Origin: Bacillota bacterium
Lineage (GTDB): Bacteria; Bacillota; Clostridia; Peptostreptococcales; Anaerovoracaceae
Length of the DNA stretch: 5,275 nucleotides
Direction: 5' to 3'
Assembly (NCBI GenBank): GCA_022706625.1
Contig: JAKJCD010000127.1
Location: 1-5,275, forward strand
Below the pieces are notes generated by a model. The model was not told where the DNA came from, did no database searches, and saw only the letters and a program-made list of their open reading frames with translations. A program made the translations under genes and the position numbers. Positions 1 through 4,828 of this stretch are shown piece by piece; within the stretch, counting starts at the first letter, position 1; each line of letters begins with the position of its first letter.

Positions 1-138
1 CCCGCCGGAGCCTCCCGAACCCCCGGAGCTTCTCGAGCTTCCGATGCTGCCTGTCATTCCCTGGTTGATTTCATTCTGAGCTTTAGCAATTTCATCCTGT
101 CTTAAGACCCCGCCCTTAGGCTGTTTGTTCTGTGTCAT
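1..138 (-). CDS. Small Gly/Ser-rich protein, N-terminal part (runs off left edge)
   Basis: The gene reads leftward from an ATG at 138-136, with a good Shine-Dalgarno (AAAGGAG, minus strand 152-146) seven bases upstream. Forty-six codons are open to the window edge without a stop. Residues 1-28 are polar and charged (MTQNKQPKGGVLRQDEIAKA at the start, then Q/N/E-rich). From about residue 29 the protein turns into a low-complexity Gly/Ser run with SGGSGG units. No signal peptide or membrane segment is seen in this part. I do not recognise the family. A flexible linker or a short Gly/Ser-rich tail is possible, and the Gln/Lys-rich start recalls small stress or spore proteins only superficially. 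The reading frame and ribosome binding site make it very likely a real gene; its function is unknown. Confidence 0.7.
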   Translation of the reverse strand, partial: MTQNKQPKGGVLRQDEIAKAQNEINQGMTGSIGSSRSSGGSGGSGG

Positions 139-201
139 GTCTTTTCTCCTTTGGTTTTTTCGTTAGTTTCTGCTTTCGAACGGAGATTTATGCATTAGCA
201 T

Positions 202-222
202 GGATATATTTTAAAAATATCC
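202..222. repeat. AT-rich imperfect palindrome
   Basis: GGATAT at 202-207 is mirrored by ATATCC at 217-222, with an AT-only centre. It would overlap the predicted start of the leftward transcript, so it could be an operator or a small hairpin in the leader. In DNA this AT-rich a palindrome of this size can also arise by chance. Confidence 0.3.
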
Positions 223-224
223 AC

Positions 225-252
225 AGTAAAAACGCAGTGGGACAGGTGTCTA
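225..252 (-). promoter_or_regulatory. Possible sigma-A promoter for the leftward Gly/Ser-rich gene
   Basis: On the minus strand TAGACA (252-247, five of six matches to TTGACA) is followed after 16 bases by TTTACT (230-225, four of six matches to TATAAT). This would give a leader of about 80 bases before the ATG at 138. A perfect TATAAT also lies on the minus strand at 277-272, but it has no recognisable -35 at the right distance. The match is modest and the assignment tentative. Confidence 0.3.
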
Positions 253-357
253 AAAAATCCTAAAAAGAAATATTATAGATAGACTATATCTTATTCTTGT
301 TGTATATTTAGAAGATCATAATACAAAAATAACAGTAATTGCCGGATAATAACATAA

Positions 358-465
358 ACTTACATCGAAGTTTGCAGCAAACATGGAAACCCGCTTGATA
401 TGCTAATTCGTAGAAAGGTTAAAGCTAGTAAAGCCGTGTACGGGGGAGCAGGTGATCTGAGATGA
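358..465 (+). pseudogene. Possible C-terminal remnant of an unknown upstream gene
   Basis: A frame open from 358 (after a TAA at 355-357) to a TGA at 463-465 encodes about 35 residues that read like protein: a hydrophobic/basic stretch near LDMLIRRKVKASKAV, then a Gly-rich end (YGGAGDLR). It has no good start codon; the only in-frame ATG is at 400. Its TGA overlaps the ATG at 462 in the ATGA arrangement typical of translationally coupled genes, which suggests it was the end of the gene preceding a response regulator. I do not recognise the family. It may also be a chance open frame. Confidence 0.25.
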
Positions 466-676
466 AGGAACAAGACGAAGAGAGGAAGTAGCTAAGATCA
501 TCAAAGGTGATGAAGATATCAAAAATACATATCTTGCCGCACTTACCGGATATGCCGGCGAAAGCGATTTAAAACGTACAAAGGAAAGCGGGTTTGACAG
601 GCATATATCCAAGCCGGCCAATTTTGATAAAATCCGGCATCTTATTGAGGAATACCGTGAAGCGATCAAAGCATAA
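462..676 (+). pseudogene. Response regulator receiver-domain remnant, internally deleted
   Basis: The frame ending at TAA 674-676 encodes the C-terminal half of a CheY-like receiver domain. Visible are EEVAKIIKGDED, then LAALTGY (the beta-4 strand with the conserved Thr), a helix, and the GFDRHISKPANFDKI segment with the conserved switch Lys before Pro. The N-terminal half, with the acidic pair and the phosphoacceptor Asp, is absent. The frame is closed upstream by TGA 458-460 and has no ATG, GTG or TTG start. An ATG at 462-464 has a strong Shine-Dalgarno (AGGTGATC, 450-457) but lies in another frame and stops after nine codons. The simplest reading is that a response regulator gene kept its start and its end and lost about 50-60 codons between them, leaving a frameshift. 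It cannot be phosphorylated as it stands, so I call it non-functional. Confidence 0.65.
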
Positions 677-730
677 GCTGTGTTGGTAATGTCTGCAGTT
701 TCTTTAGGGTTTAACACCTATTTATTTCTG

Positions 731-759
731 TTGCCTAAAAATCAATCGTCGGATAAAAT
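731..759 (+). promoter_or_regulatory. Predicted sigma-A promoter of the 799-2204 gene pair
   Basis: TTGCCT (731-736) and TAAAAT (754-759) are separated by exactly 17 bases. Transcription would start near 766, giving a leader of about 33 bases before the first ATG at 799. No other promoter-like sequence is seen before the zinc-ribbon gene, so the two genes are probably cotranscribed. Confidence 0.55.
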
Positions 760-798
760 ATGGATAAGTACTGCCTGAGGTGAAAGGGGCGGAGCAAA

Positions 799-939
799 AT
801 GGATGATGATGGCGTTCGGTGCCGGCTTTCATTTAGCAGCGGCAGAAATGGCGAAAACGGCAGGAAAAATTATGAAGGCTCTGCGACCCTGCATCAGGAC
901 AGGATCACCCTTAAGGGAGCTCTTTTATCTGGGATTTAA
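799..939 (+). pseudogene. Original N-terminal frame of the duplicated-domain protein, broken by frameshift
   Basis: An ATG at 799, with AAGGGG (784-789) nine bases upstream, opens a 46-codon frame ending at TAA 937-939. Its residues 11-40 (FSSGRNGENGRKNY, then ATLHQDRITLKG) align well with residues 80-111 of the protein in the overlapping frame (FDYDRGGNNSKY, then DIKLYETAVVVAPK). It therefore looks like the true first half of domain copy 1. Homology moves to the 803 frame (RELFYLGFKYEM) around 913-921, and about 28 residues matching the middle of copy 2 are missing. I infer a deletion of roughly 85 bases, or a related rearrangement, that joined two frames. The alignment is by eye. Confidence 0.5.
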
Positions 940-1531
940 GTATGAGATGTTTTCACAGTTGCTTTTCGGTTACTGGAACGAAGCGATGATAAAAGCCTTG
1001 CTCATGCAGGAAAAGCTGCTGGAAGCCTTTCATGATGCGCAATTCGACTATGACCGCGGCGGAAATAACTCAAAATACATAAGCGATGAATGCGATATTA
1101 AGCTTTACGAGACCGCAGTTGTCGTAGCCCCGAAGAGCGCTGAAATCATCCGCATTCCGTACAGTTTTATTGAAAGCTGCCATTTGGCAGATTATAAAAT
1201 CACGATAAAATCACATTTAGGGGAGATTCTTCAAATCACCCGCATGGGGTTTCATTTTGAGCCTTTTATGGTCAAGCTTGATCAAGCCATGGAGGCTCTT
1301 ATTCAGAAAATGTCCGGATTGTTGGAGGAGTGTACTTGCAATGGAAGCGGCAGGAACGGAAGGAGGAAGAGCGACTTGTTTTTACAGCTGGACACGGATG
1401 CTTATCGAAAATACCGATTTGCCGCAGAGAATATTCCTGAGCTGCAAAATCTCAGGAAGAGGTATATCAGGAGAGTCATGCATACAGATAAATGGGAGCA
1501 AAACGTAGATAAAATACTAAAGGGTCAATGA
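803..1531 (+). CDS. Hypothetical protein with duplicated domain (N-terminus probably damaged)
   Basis: This is the 242-residue frame a gene caller would report. Its start is ambiguous: ATGs at 803, 806 and 809 all lie near GGAG (791-794), but sequence comparison favours an ancestral start at 799 in another frame. Residues 1-35 (Ala/Met/Lys-rich) are then out-of-frame translation. Residues 36-75 (LRELFYLGFKYEM onward, ending KALLMQEKL) resemble residues 137-172 (LGEILQITRMGFHFEPF onward), so the protein holds two copies of a roughly 95-residue unit. Copy 2 spans about 78-175 and looks complete: alternating beta strands, an IPYSFIE turn, a DYKITI strand, an MGFHFEPF motif, then a helix. The last 65 residues are charged and helical (about YRKYRFAAENIPELQNLRKR). 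There is no signal peptide or membrane segment, so a cytoplasmic protein is likely. I do not recognise the family and assign no function. It lies 13 bases before the zinc-ribbon gene. Confidence 0.65.
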   Translation: MMMAFGAGFHLAAAEMAKTAGKIMKALRPCIRTGSPLRELFYLGFKYEMFSQLLFGYWNEAMIKALLMQEKLLEAFHDAQFDYDRGGNNSKYISDECDIKLYETAVVVAPKSAEIIRIPYSFIESCHLADYKITIKSHLGEILQITRMGFHFEPFMVKLDQAMEALIQKMSGLLEECTCNGSGRNGRRKSDLFLQLDTDAYRKYRFAAENIPELQNLRKRYIRRVMHTDKWEQNVDKILKGQ

Positions 1532-1536
1532 GGAGG
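1531..1536 (+). promoter_or_regulatory. Strong ribosome binding site of the zinc-ribbon gene
   Basis: AGGAGG overlaps the last base of the preceding TGA (1529-1531) and lies eight bases before the ATG at 1545. It fixes that start and fits translational coupling of the two genes. Confidence 0.85.
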
Positions 1537-1544
1537 TATCGATA

Positions 1545-2204
1545 ATGGCACTGAAAGCGTTTACGAGAAACTATGAGGATAACAGCACGGAGGCCGGGTT
1601 CCAGTTTACATTCTATTGCGATATCTGCAATGACGGCTTCAAATCAGAGTTTATCGAATCAAAGTCTTACAAAAGAGGAGGGCTTTTCAGAGGCCCTTCA
1701 AAGGGGATATCCGTCGGTGCGTCCCTATTAGGGAACAATCTTGGATACAGCCTTGAAAGGGGTGCGGACATTCTGTCCGAGCGGTTTAACGGCATGAGTC
1801 CCGAATGGCAAAAAGAGCATGAAGAGGCTTTGGAACGTGCCTCCAACGAGGTCAAAGGTCATTTCAAGCGGTGCGAAGGCTGCAAACGCTGGGTTTGTTT
1901 AAACGATTTCAACGATGAAGACGGGCTGTGCGTGGAGTGTGCCCCAAGAATGAAGGTTGAGGTCACCAAGGCACGGGCGGAAAAAATGGTGGAGGATATC
2001 AAAGCTAAGGCAGAGCAGACACAGGTATTTTACGGGGAGATCGAACAGAGCAACATACTTTGTCCGGAATGCGGCAAGCCGGCAGGTCAAGGCAAATTCT
2101 GCGGCAATTGCGGAGCTAACCTGTCGATGATCAAGTGCCCGAGGTGCGGAGCCAAAAGCCCCTCCGGGACAAACTTCTGCGGAGAATGCGGAAACAAGCT
2201 GTAA
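1545..2204 (+). CDS. Multi-zinc-ribbon protein with C-terminal double zinc ribbon
   Basis: A 219-residue cytoplasmic protein with no membrane segment. The C-terminus (about 173-219) is a classical double zinc ribbon: CPEC at 173-176 with CGNC at 186-189, and CPRC at 198-201 with CGEC at 212-215, each followed by a short Gly/Asn-rich turn. The N-terminal part carries further CxxC pairs: CDIC (25-28), CEGC (110-113, with C118) and CVEC (129-132), which could form one or two more metal sites. A Gly-rich stretch (44-68, GGLFRG to LLGNNLG) lies between them. Residues 136-165 are a charged helix (KVEVTKARAEKMVEDIKAKA), likely a linker or coiled coil. The DZR-like family is known from many bacterial proteins, where it is usually taken to mediate protein or nucleic-acid contacts; the specific role here is unknown. 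It is translated from a strong ribosome binding site and is probably cotranscribed with the duplicated-domain gene, suggesting that the two act together. Confidence 0.85.
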   Translation: MALKAFTRNYEDNSTEAGFQFTFYCDICNDGFKSEFIESKSYKRGGLFRGPSKGISVGASLLGNNLGYSLERGADILSERFNGMSPEWQKEHEEALERASNEVKGHFKRCEGCKRWVCLNDFNDEDGLCVECAPRMKVEVTKARAEKMVEDIKAKAEQTQVFYGEIEQSNILCPECGKPAGQGKFCGNCGANLSMIKCPRCGAKSPSGTNFCGECGNKL

Positions 2205-2230
2205 AATCGAAGATGACGTTTATTTTTATT

Positions 2231-2245
2231 CAAAGCAAAGCAAAG
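2231..2245 (+). repeat. CAAAG pentamer, three tandem copies
   Basis: Three perfect CAAAG units run directly into AGG before the putative TTG start at 2251, so the last copy forms part of the weak ribosome binding site. Slippage here would change spacing or, because the upstream frame is open, the reading frame. It may simply be chance. Confidence 0.5.
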
Positions 2246-2250
2246 AGGTT

Positions 2251-2991
2251 TTGTTCCAGCCTTCAAAAGTGCTGACGGAAAGAATCACTGTCGGCAGTAT
2301 AGTGGCCCTTCTAATATTGCTTGTATGCTTTTACTACTTTATAATTAATTTTGCACATAGAGAAATCAAAGACCTGGAGGAAAGCCGCAAGGAGTATAGA
2401 AAAATAGCATACCTGGATCAGCTTACGGGAGCACATTCCAGAAACTTCATGCAAGTATGGAGCAGTATATGCAAATCCTCCGACATCAGATATTCGGTTG
2501 TCATGATAGATGTAGATAATTTTAAACACATCAACGATGCCTACGGGCACGATGCCGGAGATATGGTTCTTAAAAGTATAGCAAAAGCAATCATGGATAA
2601 CTCGAGGCAAAACGACGTTCTTATCAGGATAGGCGGGGACGAATTCCTATTGATTTTGTCGAATACAGATACTGCCGCAGCAGATGATTTGATGAAGAGA
2701 ATTGAAAAAGCCATAGCCAAAATCGGGGATCTGCCTGTTACTATATCCATATCCATATCATATGGTATAAGCAGCTTTTACAGCGACGAATCGTTTGAAA
2801 AAAGTGTCAAAGAAGCCGATGCGCTGATGTACGGACATAAAACAAAGAAAAAAGCCTTTCCCGCCCCGGATGATTGCCGGTATATAACCGGAGAGGATAT
2901 TTATATCGATGGGGGAATGAAGGCCGGGCATGGAGATAAAAAAATCGAATACATTCTTAAAGCGATAAGTGCGGAAAATAAGGATCAATGA
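2251..2991 (+). CDS. Membrane-anchored GGDEF diguanylate cyclase, probably N-truncated, with odd C-terminal tail
   Basis: The predicted enzyme makes cyclic di-GMP from two GTP. Residues 13-33 form one transmembrane helix, then a short charged linker (35-52) leads to a GGDEF domain (about 54-201). Seen are DQLTG (56-60), IDVDNFKHINDAYGH (metal/substrate region, 86-100), an RxxD inhibitory site RQND (119-122) exactly five residues before GGDEF (128-132), SYGIS (170-174) and ADALMY (189-194). All catalytic signatures are intact. The start is doubtful: TTG 2251 has AGAGG only two bases upstream, no in-frame ATG occurs before the GGDEF domain, and the same frame stays open upstream to 2131 without a usual start codon. 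Cyclases with this single helix before GGDEF usually have another helix and an extracytoplasmic sensor domain before it, so I infer N-terminal loss. Residues 202-246 do not belong to GGDEF (see the tail entry). Confidence 0.75.
   Translation: MFQPSKVLTERITVGSIVALLILLVCFYYFIINFAHREIKDLEESRKEYRKIAYLDQLTGAHSRNFMQVWSSICKSSDIRYSVVMIDVDNFKHINDAYGHDAGDMVLKSIAKAIMDNSRQNDVLIRIGGDEFLLILSNTDTAAADDLMKRIEKAIAKIGDLPVTISISISYGISSFYSDESFEKSVKEADALMYGHKTKKKAFPAPDDCRYITGEDIYIDGGMKAGHGDKKIEYILKAISAENKDQ
2854..2991 (+). other. Short-chain dehydrogenase-like C-terminal tail fused to the cyclase
   Basis: Residues 202-246 of the cyclase frame contain APDDCRYITGEDIYIDGG, with YITG at 211-214 and DGG at 220-222, followed by MKAG. 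This is the hallmark C-terminal strand-turn of classical SDR enzymes such as FabG-like reductases, where a segment like LASDDxxYITGxxIxVDGG closes the Rossmann fold. The rest of an SDR (the TGxxxGxG cofactor motif and the YxxxK catalytic pair) is not found upstream. The tail alone cannot be catalytic. I infer that a deletion joined a cyclase gene to the last about 45 codons of an SDR gene in frame. Confidence 0.55.
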
Positions 2992-3013
2992 AAGATATAA
3001 CGGGGATCATCCG

Positions 3014-3502
3014 ATGCAATCGATAATTAATGAACTGCACAATTTCTTTTCTGTAGAGTTGACGGTAATCCTGACTGCCATGCTGCCCGTAATAGAACTC
3101 AGGGGAGCGATCCCCATCGGTATTTCTCTGGGATTATCTCCGATCCATGCCGCTGTTTTGGGCTTTATCGGAAGCATGATACCGGTGCCGTTTATCCTTT
3201 TTACCGTCAGGCCTGTATTCACTTATCTGAGAGAAACAAGGACCTTCAAGAAAATAGTACACGGGCTTACTGACAGGTCTATGGCAAAGAGCGGTAAGAT
3301 ACAAAAATACGGAGCATGGGGATTGCTGGTGTTCGTTGCAATACCATTGCCCGGGACGGGTGTGTGGAGCGGCAGCCTTATTGCTGCGCTGCTGGATATG
3401 AGGATAAAGTGGGCCTTCCCCGCTATATTTATAGGCAACCTGATCGCCGGTATCCTGATAATGGGGTTGAGCAACGGAGTGTTTATGGTGATTACCGGCT
3501 AA
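3014..3502 (+). CDS. Small membrane protein of the COG2426 / Sm_multidrug_ex family
   Basis: A 162-residue hydrophobic protein with three to five membrane segments, of the usual length for this family. The two family signatures are present: VIELRGAIPIGISLGLS near residues 26-42, and AIPLPGTGVWSGSLIAALLD near residues 112-131. These Pro/Gly-rich re-entrant-like segments are separated by a basic cytoplasmic loop (about FKKIVHGLTDRSMAKSGK). Pfam names the family after a putative small multidrug export protein, but to my knowledge transport activity is not well established, so I do not claim drug export. I prefer ATG 3014, which has GGGGA seven bases upstream, to the in-frame GTG at 2969, which lies inside the preceding gene and would add a polar 15-residue extension. 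It starts 22 bases after the cyclase stop and may be cotranscribed with it. Confidence 0.85.
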   Translation: MQSIINELHNFFSVELTVILTAMLPVIELRGAIPIGISLGLSPIHAAVLGFIGSMIPVPFILFTVRPVFTYLRETRTFKKIVHGLTDRSMAKSGKIQKYGAWGLLVFVAIPLPGTGVWSGSLIAALLDMRIKWAFPAIFIGNLIAGILIMGLSNGVFMVITG

Positions 3503-3519
3503 GGAACGGCGAAACTGTT

Positions 3520-3548
3520 TTGCATTTTTCGACAATTCAGGATATAAT
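3520..3548 (+). promoter_or_regulatory. Sigma-A promoter of the second diguanylate cyclase
   Basis: TTGCAT (3520-3525) and a perfect TATAAT (3543-3548) are 17 bases apart, the ideal spacing. Transcription would start near 3555, giving a leader of about 40 bases with AAAGG (3580-3584) ten bases before the ATG at 3595. This is the clearest promoter in the window and separates the second cyclase from the genes upstream. Confidence 0.75.
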
Positions 3549-3594
3549 ATAAAAATGGAAAGCGCAACGGTGTTTAAGCAAAGGTTTATCTGCT

Positions 3595-4746
3595 ATGGAT
3601 CTTCTTGGAAATATCATTATAAATACATTTTCAATAGTGGTATTAGCTGTTATTGGATTTTATTCACATAGGCATAGCATTAAGAGAGCTGTAGACGACA
3701 AGCTTTACATGTCGATATTACTGATAACCGCACTCATGCTTGTAATATGCATCTTCGGCCGCCTCGACGGAACGGGACATGCTTATTATCATTCGTTGAA
3801 TGCAGCGGCGAATTTCATTTTGTTTTTCACAGGCCCTGTTGTCCCGTGCCTGTGGCTGACTTATGTCCTGCACAAGATCTTCCAAGATCGTGAAAAAACC
3901 CGGAGACTTCTATATGTATCAGCCGTCTACTGCGGTATATATGCCGCCATGCTGGCAATATCGGTCCCTTATGCATGGTTTTATTATATCGATGCTGATA
4001 ATTATTATCACAAAGGGCCTTATTTTATCGCGGTCATAATAATTGCAGTGGCTCCTATCCTCATTGCAATGCTGTCGGTAATAAAAAACCGCAAGATGAT
4101 CGAAGGACAGCATTACCGTTCGTTTTTGATTTTTCCACTTCCGCCAATGATATGCATTGTTTTGCATACTATGTTTTCGGGATTTTTTTTGGTGTGGAAC
4201 GGGGTGGTGCTGGCATTACTGATCATATTTCTCAATGTGCAGGATCACAATATATATACCGACTATTTAACAGAGATTTATAATCGAAAAAAGCTGGAAG
4301 GATATCTGGAGGAAAAAATCTGCAAAAGCACCGGCTCATCAGATGCATTCGCGGCCATCCTTCTGGATCTGGACAATTTCAAATCAATCAACGACATATA
4401 TGGACACGGCGCAGGTGATGAGGCCCTAAGGGTTTCCGCCAAACTCCTCAAAGACAGCTTAAGATACGGCGATCTTGTGGCCAGATTCGGCGGGGATGAG
4501 TTCTTTTGCGTTCTTGAGATCCGCACAATGAAGGAGCTTGAAGACGTAGCCCAAAGGATAAAAGAGCAGTTTCAAAGATTCAACGAATCCAATAAACACT
4601 CGTATCAAATCAGCTTTTCTATGGGTTATGATTTGTATGACTGCCGCCGGCAGATGGGGGCTGATGAATTTGAAAAGCACATAGATGACTTATTATATAA
4701 GGATAAGTGTATCCAGCGGCAAATTCGCTCAATACAGGCGTACTGA
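3595..4746 (+). CDS. Multi-pass membrane GGDEF diguanylate cyclase
   Basis: A 383-residue protein whose N-terminal half is a membrane sensor and whose C-terminal half is a GGDEF domain producing c-di-GMP in the cytoplasm. Hydrophobic segments lie at about 6-23, 38-55, 70-92, 105-125, 142-163, 176-197 and 200-215, so six or seven helices, similar in layout to the 7TM sensor modules of some Firmicute kinases and cyclases. The loop at 126-141 is Tyr/Asp-rich (WFYYIDADNYYH) and could face outside. The GGDEF domain begins at DYLTEIYNR (223-231; Glu replaces the usual Gly of DxLTG). It has LDLDNFKSINDIYGH (257-271), the RxxD inhibitory site RYGD (290-293) and GGDEF (299-303), and ends with SMGYD and IDDLLYKDK. 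Catalytic residues and the feedback site are present, so it is probably active and product-inhibited. ATG 3595 has a modest Shine-Dalgarno and its own promoter. I see no truncation. Confidence 0.9.
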   Translation: MDLLGNIIINTFSIVVLAVIGFYSHRHSIKRAVDDKLYMSILLITALMLVICIFGRLDGTGHAYYHSLNAAANFILFFTGPVVPCLWLTYVLHKIFQDREKTRRLLYVSAVYCGIYAAMLAISVPYAWFYYIDADNYYHKGPYFIAVIIIAVAPILIAMLSVIKNRKMIEGQHYRSFLIFPLPPMICIVLHTMFSGFFLVWNGVVLALLIIFLNVQDHNIYTDYLTEIYNRKKLEGYLEEKICKSTGSSDAFAAILLDLDNFKSINDIYGHGAGDEALRVSAKLLKDSLRYGDLVARFGGDEFFCVLEIRTMKELEDVAQRIKEQFQRFNESNKHSYQISFSMGYDLYDCRRQMGADEFEKHIDDLLYKDKCIQRQIRSIQAY

Positions 4747-4818
4747 CAGGGGATCACTGACGGAAGAATGAGAAAAAATAATCTCTTTCAGTCTATGTTT
4801 TTATGCAACAATATAATC

Positions 4819-4825
4819 GGAGGAG
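4819..4825 (+). promoter_or_regulatory. Ribosome binding site of the receiver-PAS gene
   Basis: GGAGGAG, three bases before the ATG at 4829 if the second GAG is counted, or six bases if the first GGAG is taken as the core. It fixes the start. A TATAAT at 4812-4817 is too close to the ATG to act as the -10 of a normal leader, so this gene may be read through from the cyclase or start from a weaker promoter in 4747-4800. Confidence 0.7.
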
Positions 4826-4828
4826 ATC

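Larger units (their letters stand above)
139..357. other. AT-rich intergenic region
   Basis: Apart from the Shine-Dalgarno, the possible promoter and the palindrome listed separately, I see no gene, RNA gene or terminator here. The base composition is clearly more AT-rich than in the flanking coding DNA, as expected for a divergent intergenic region. It separates the leftward gene from the rightward debris starting at about 358. Confidence 0.6.

Noticed and set aside
420..460. Possible group II intron domain V (AAAGCCGTGTACGGGGGAGC)
   Set aside because: The start resembles domain V but the returning strand and the terminal GUACGGUUC-like half are missing, and no reverse transcriptase is present.
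358..465. c-di-GMP (GEMM) riboswitch, sought because of the GGDEF genes
   Set aside because: None of the conserved GEMM-I segments (GGGCAAACC, GGGACGCAAAGC, GGUAGCGGGGUUACC) is found here or in the other leaders.
403..717. Minus-strand open frame of 104 codons
   Set aside because: It lies opposite the receiver remnant, has no ribosome binding site and no recognisable motif. The plus strand shows clear receiver homology instead.
1257..1508. Plus-strand open frame inside the duplicated-domain gene
   Set aside because: It is an out-of-frame shadow. The main frame carries the repeated domain and a charged helical end, while this one has no family signature.
2969..3013. GTG start at 2969 for the COG2426-type gene
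   Set aside because: It lies inside the preceding cyclase frame, and the added 15 residues are polar and unlike the family N-terminus. ATG 3014 has a better-spaced ribosome binding site.
3134..3535. 133-codon minus-strand frame opposite the COG2426-type gene
   Set aside because: The plus strand encodes both family signatures. The minus-strand protein is rich in His/Pro/Ser, without motifs or a ribosome binding site, as expected of a shadow.
4756..4800. Possible terminator after the second cyclase (ACTGA at 4756-4760 with TCAGT at 4788-4792, inner GAGA/TCTC, then a T-run)
   Set aside because: The stem is short, interrupted and asymmetric with little GC, so I cannot support a working terminator.
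4812..4817. TATAAT as the -10 of the receiver-PAS gene
   Set aside because: Only 11 bases separate it from the ATG and it would place the start of transcription inside the ribosome binding site. No -35 lies at 16-18 bases.
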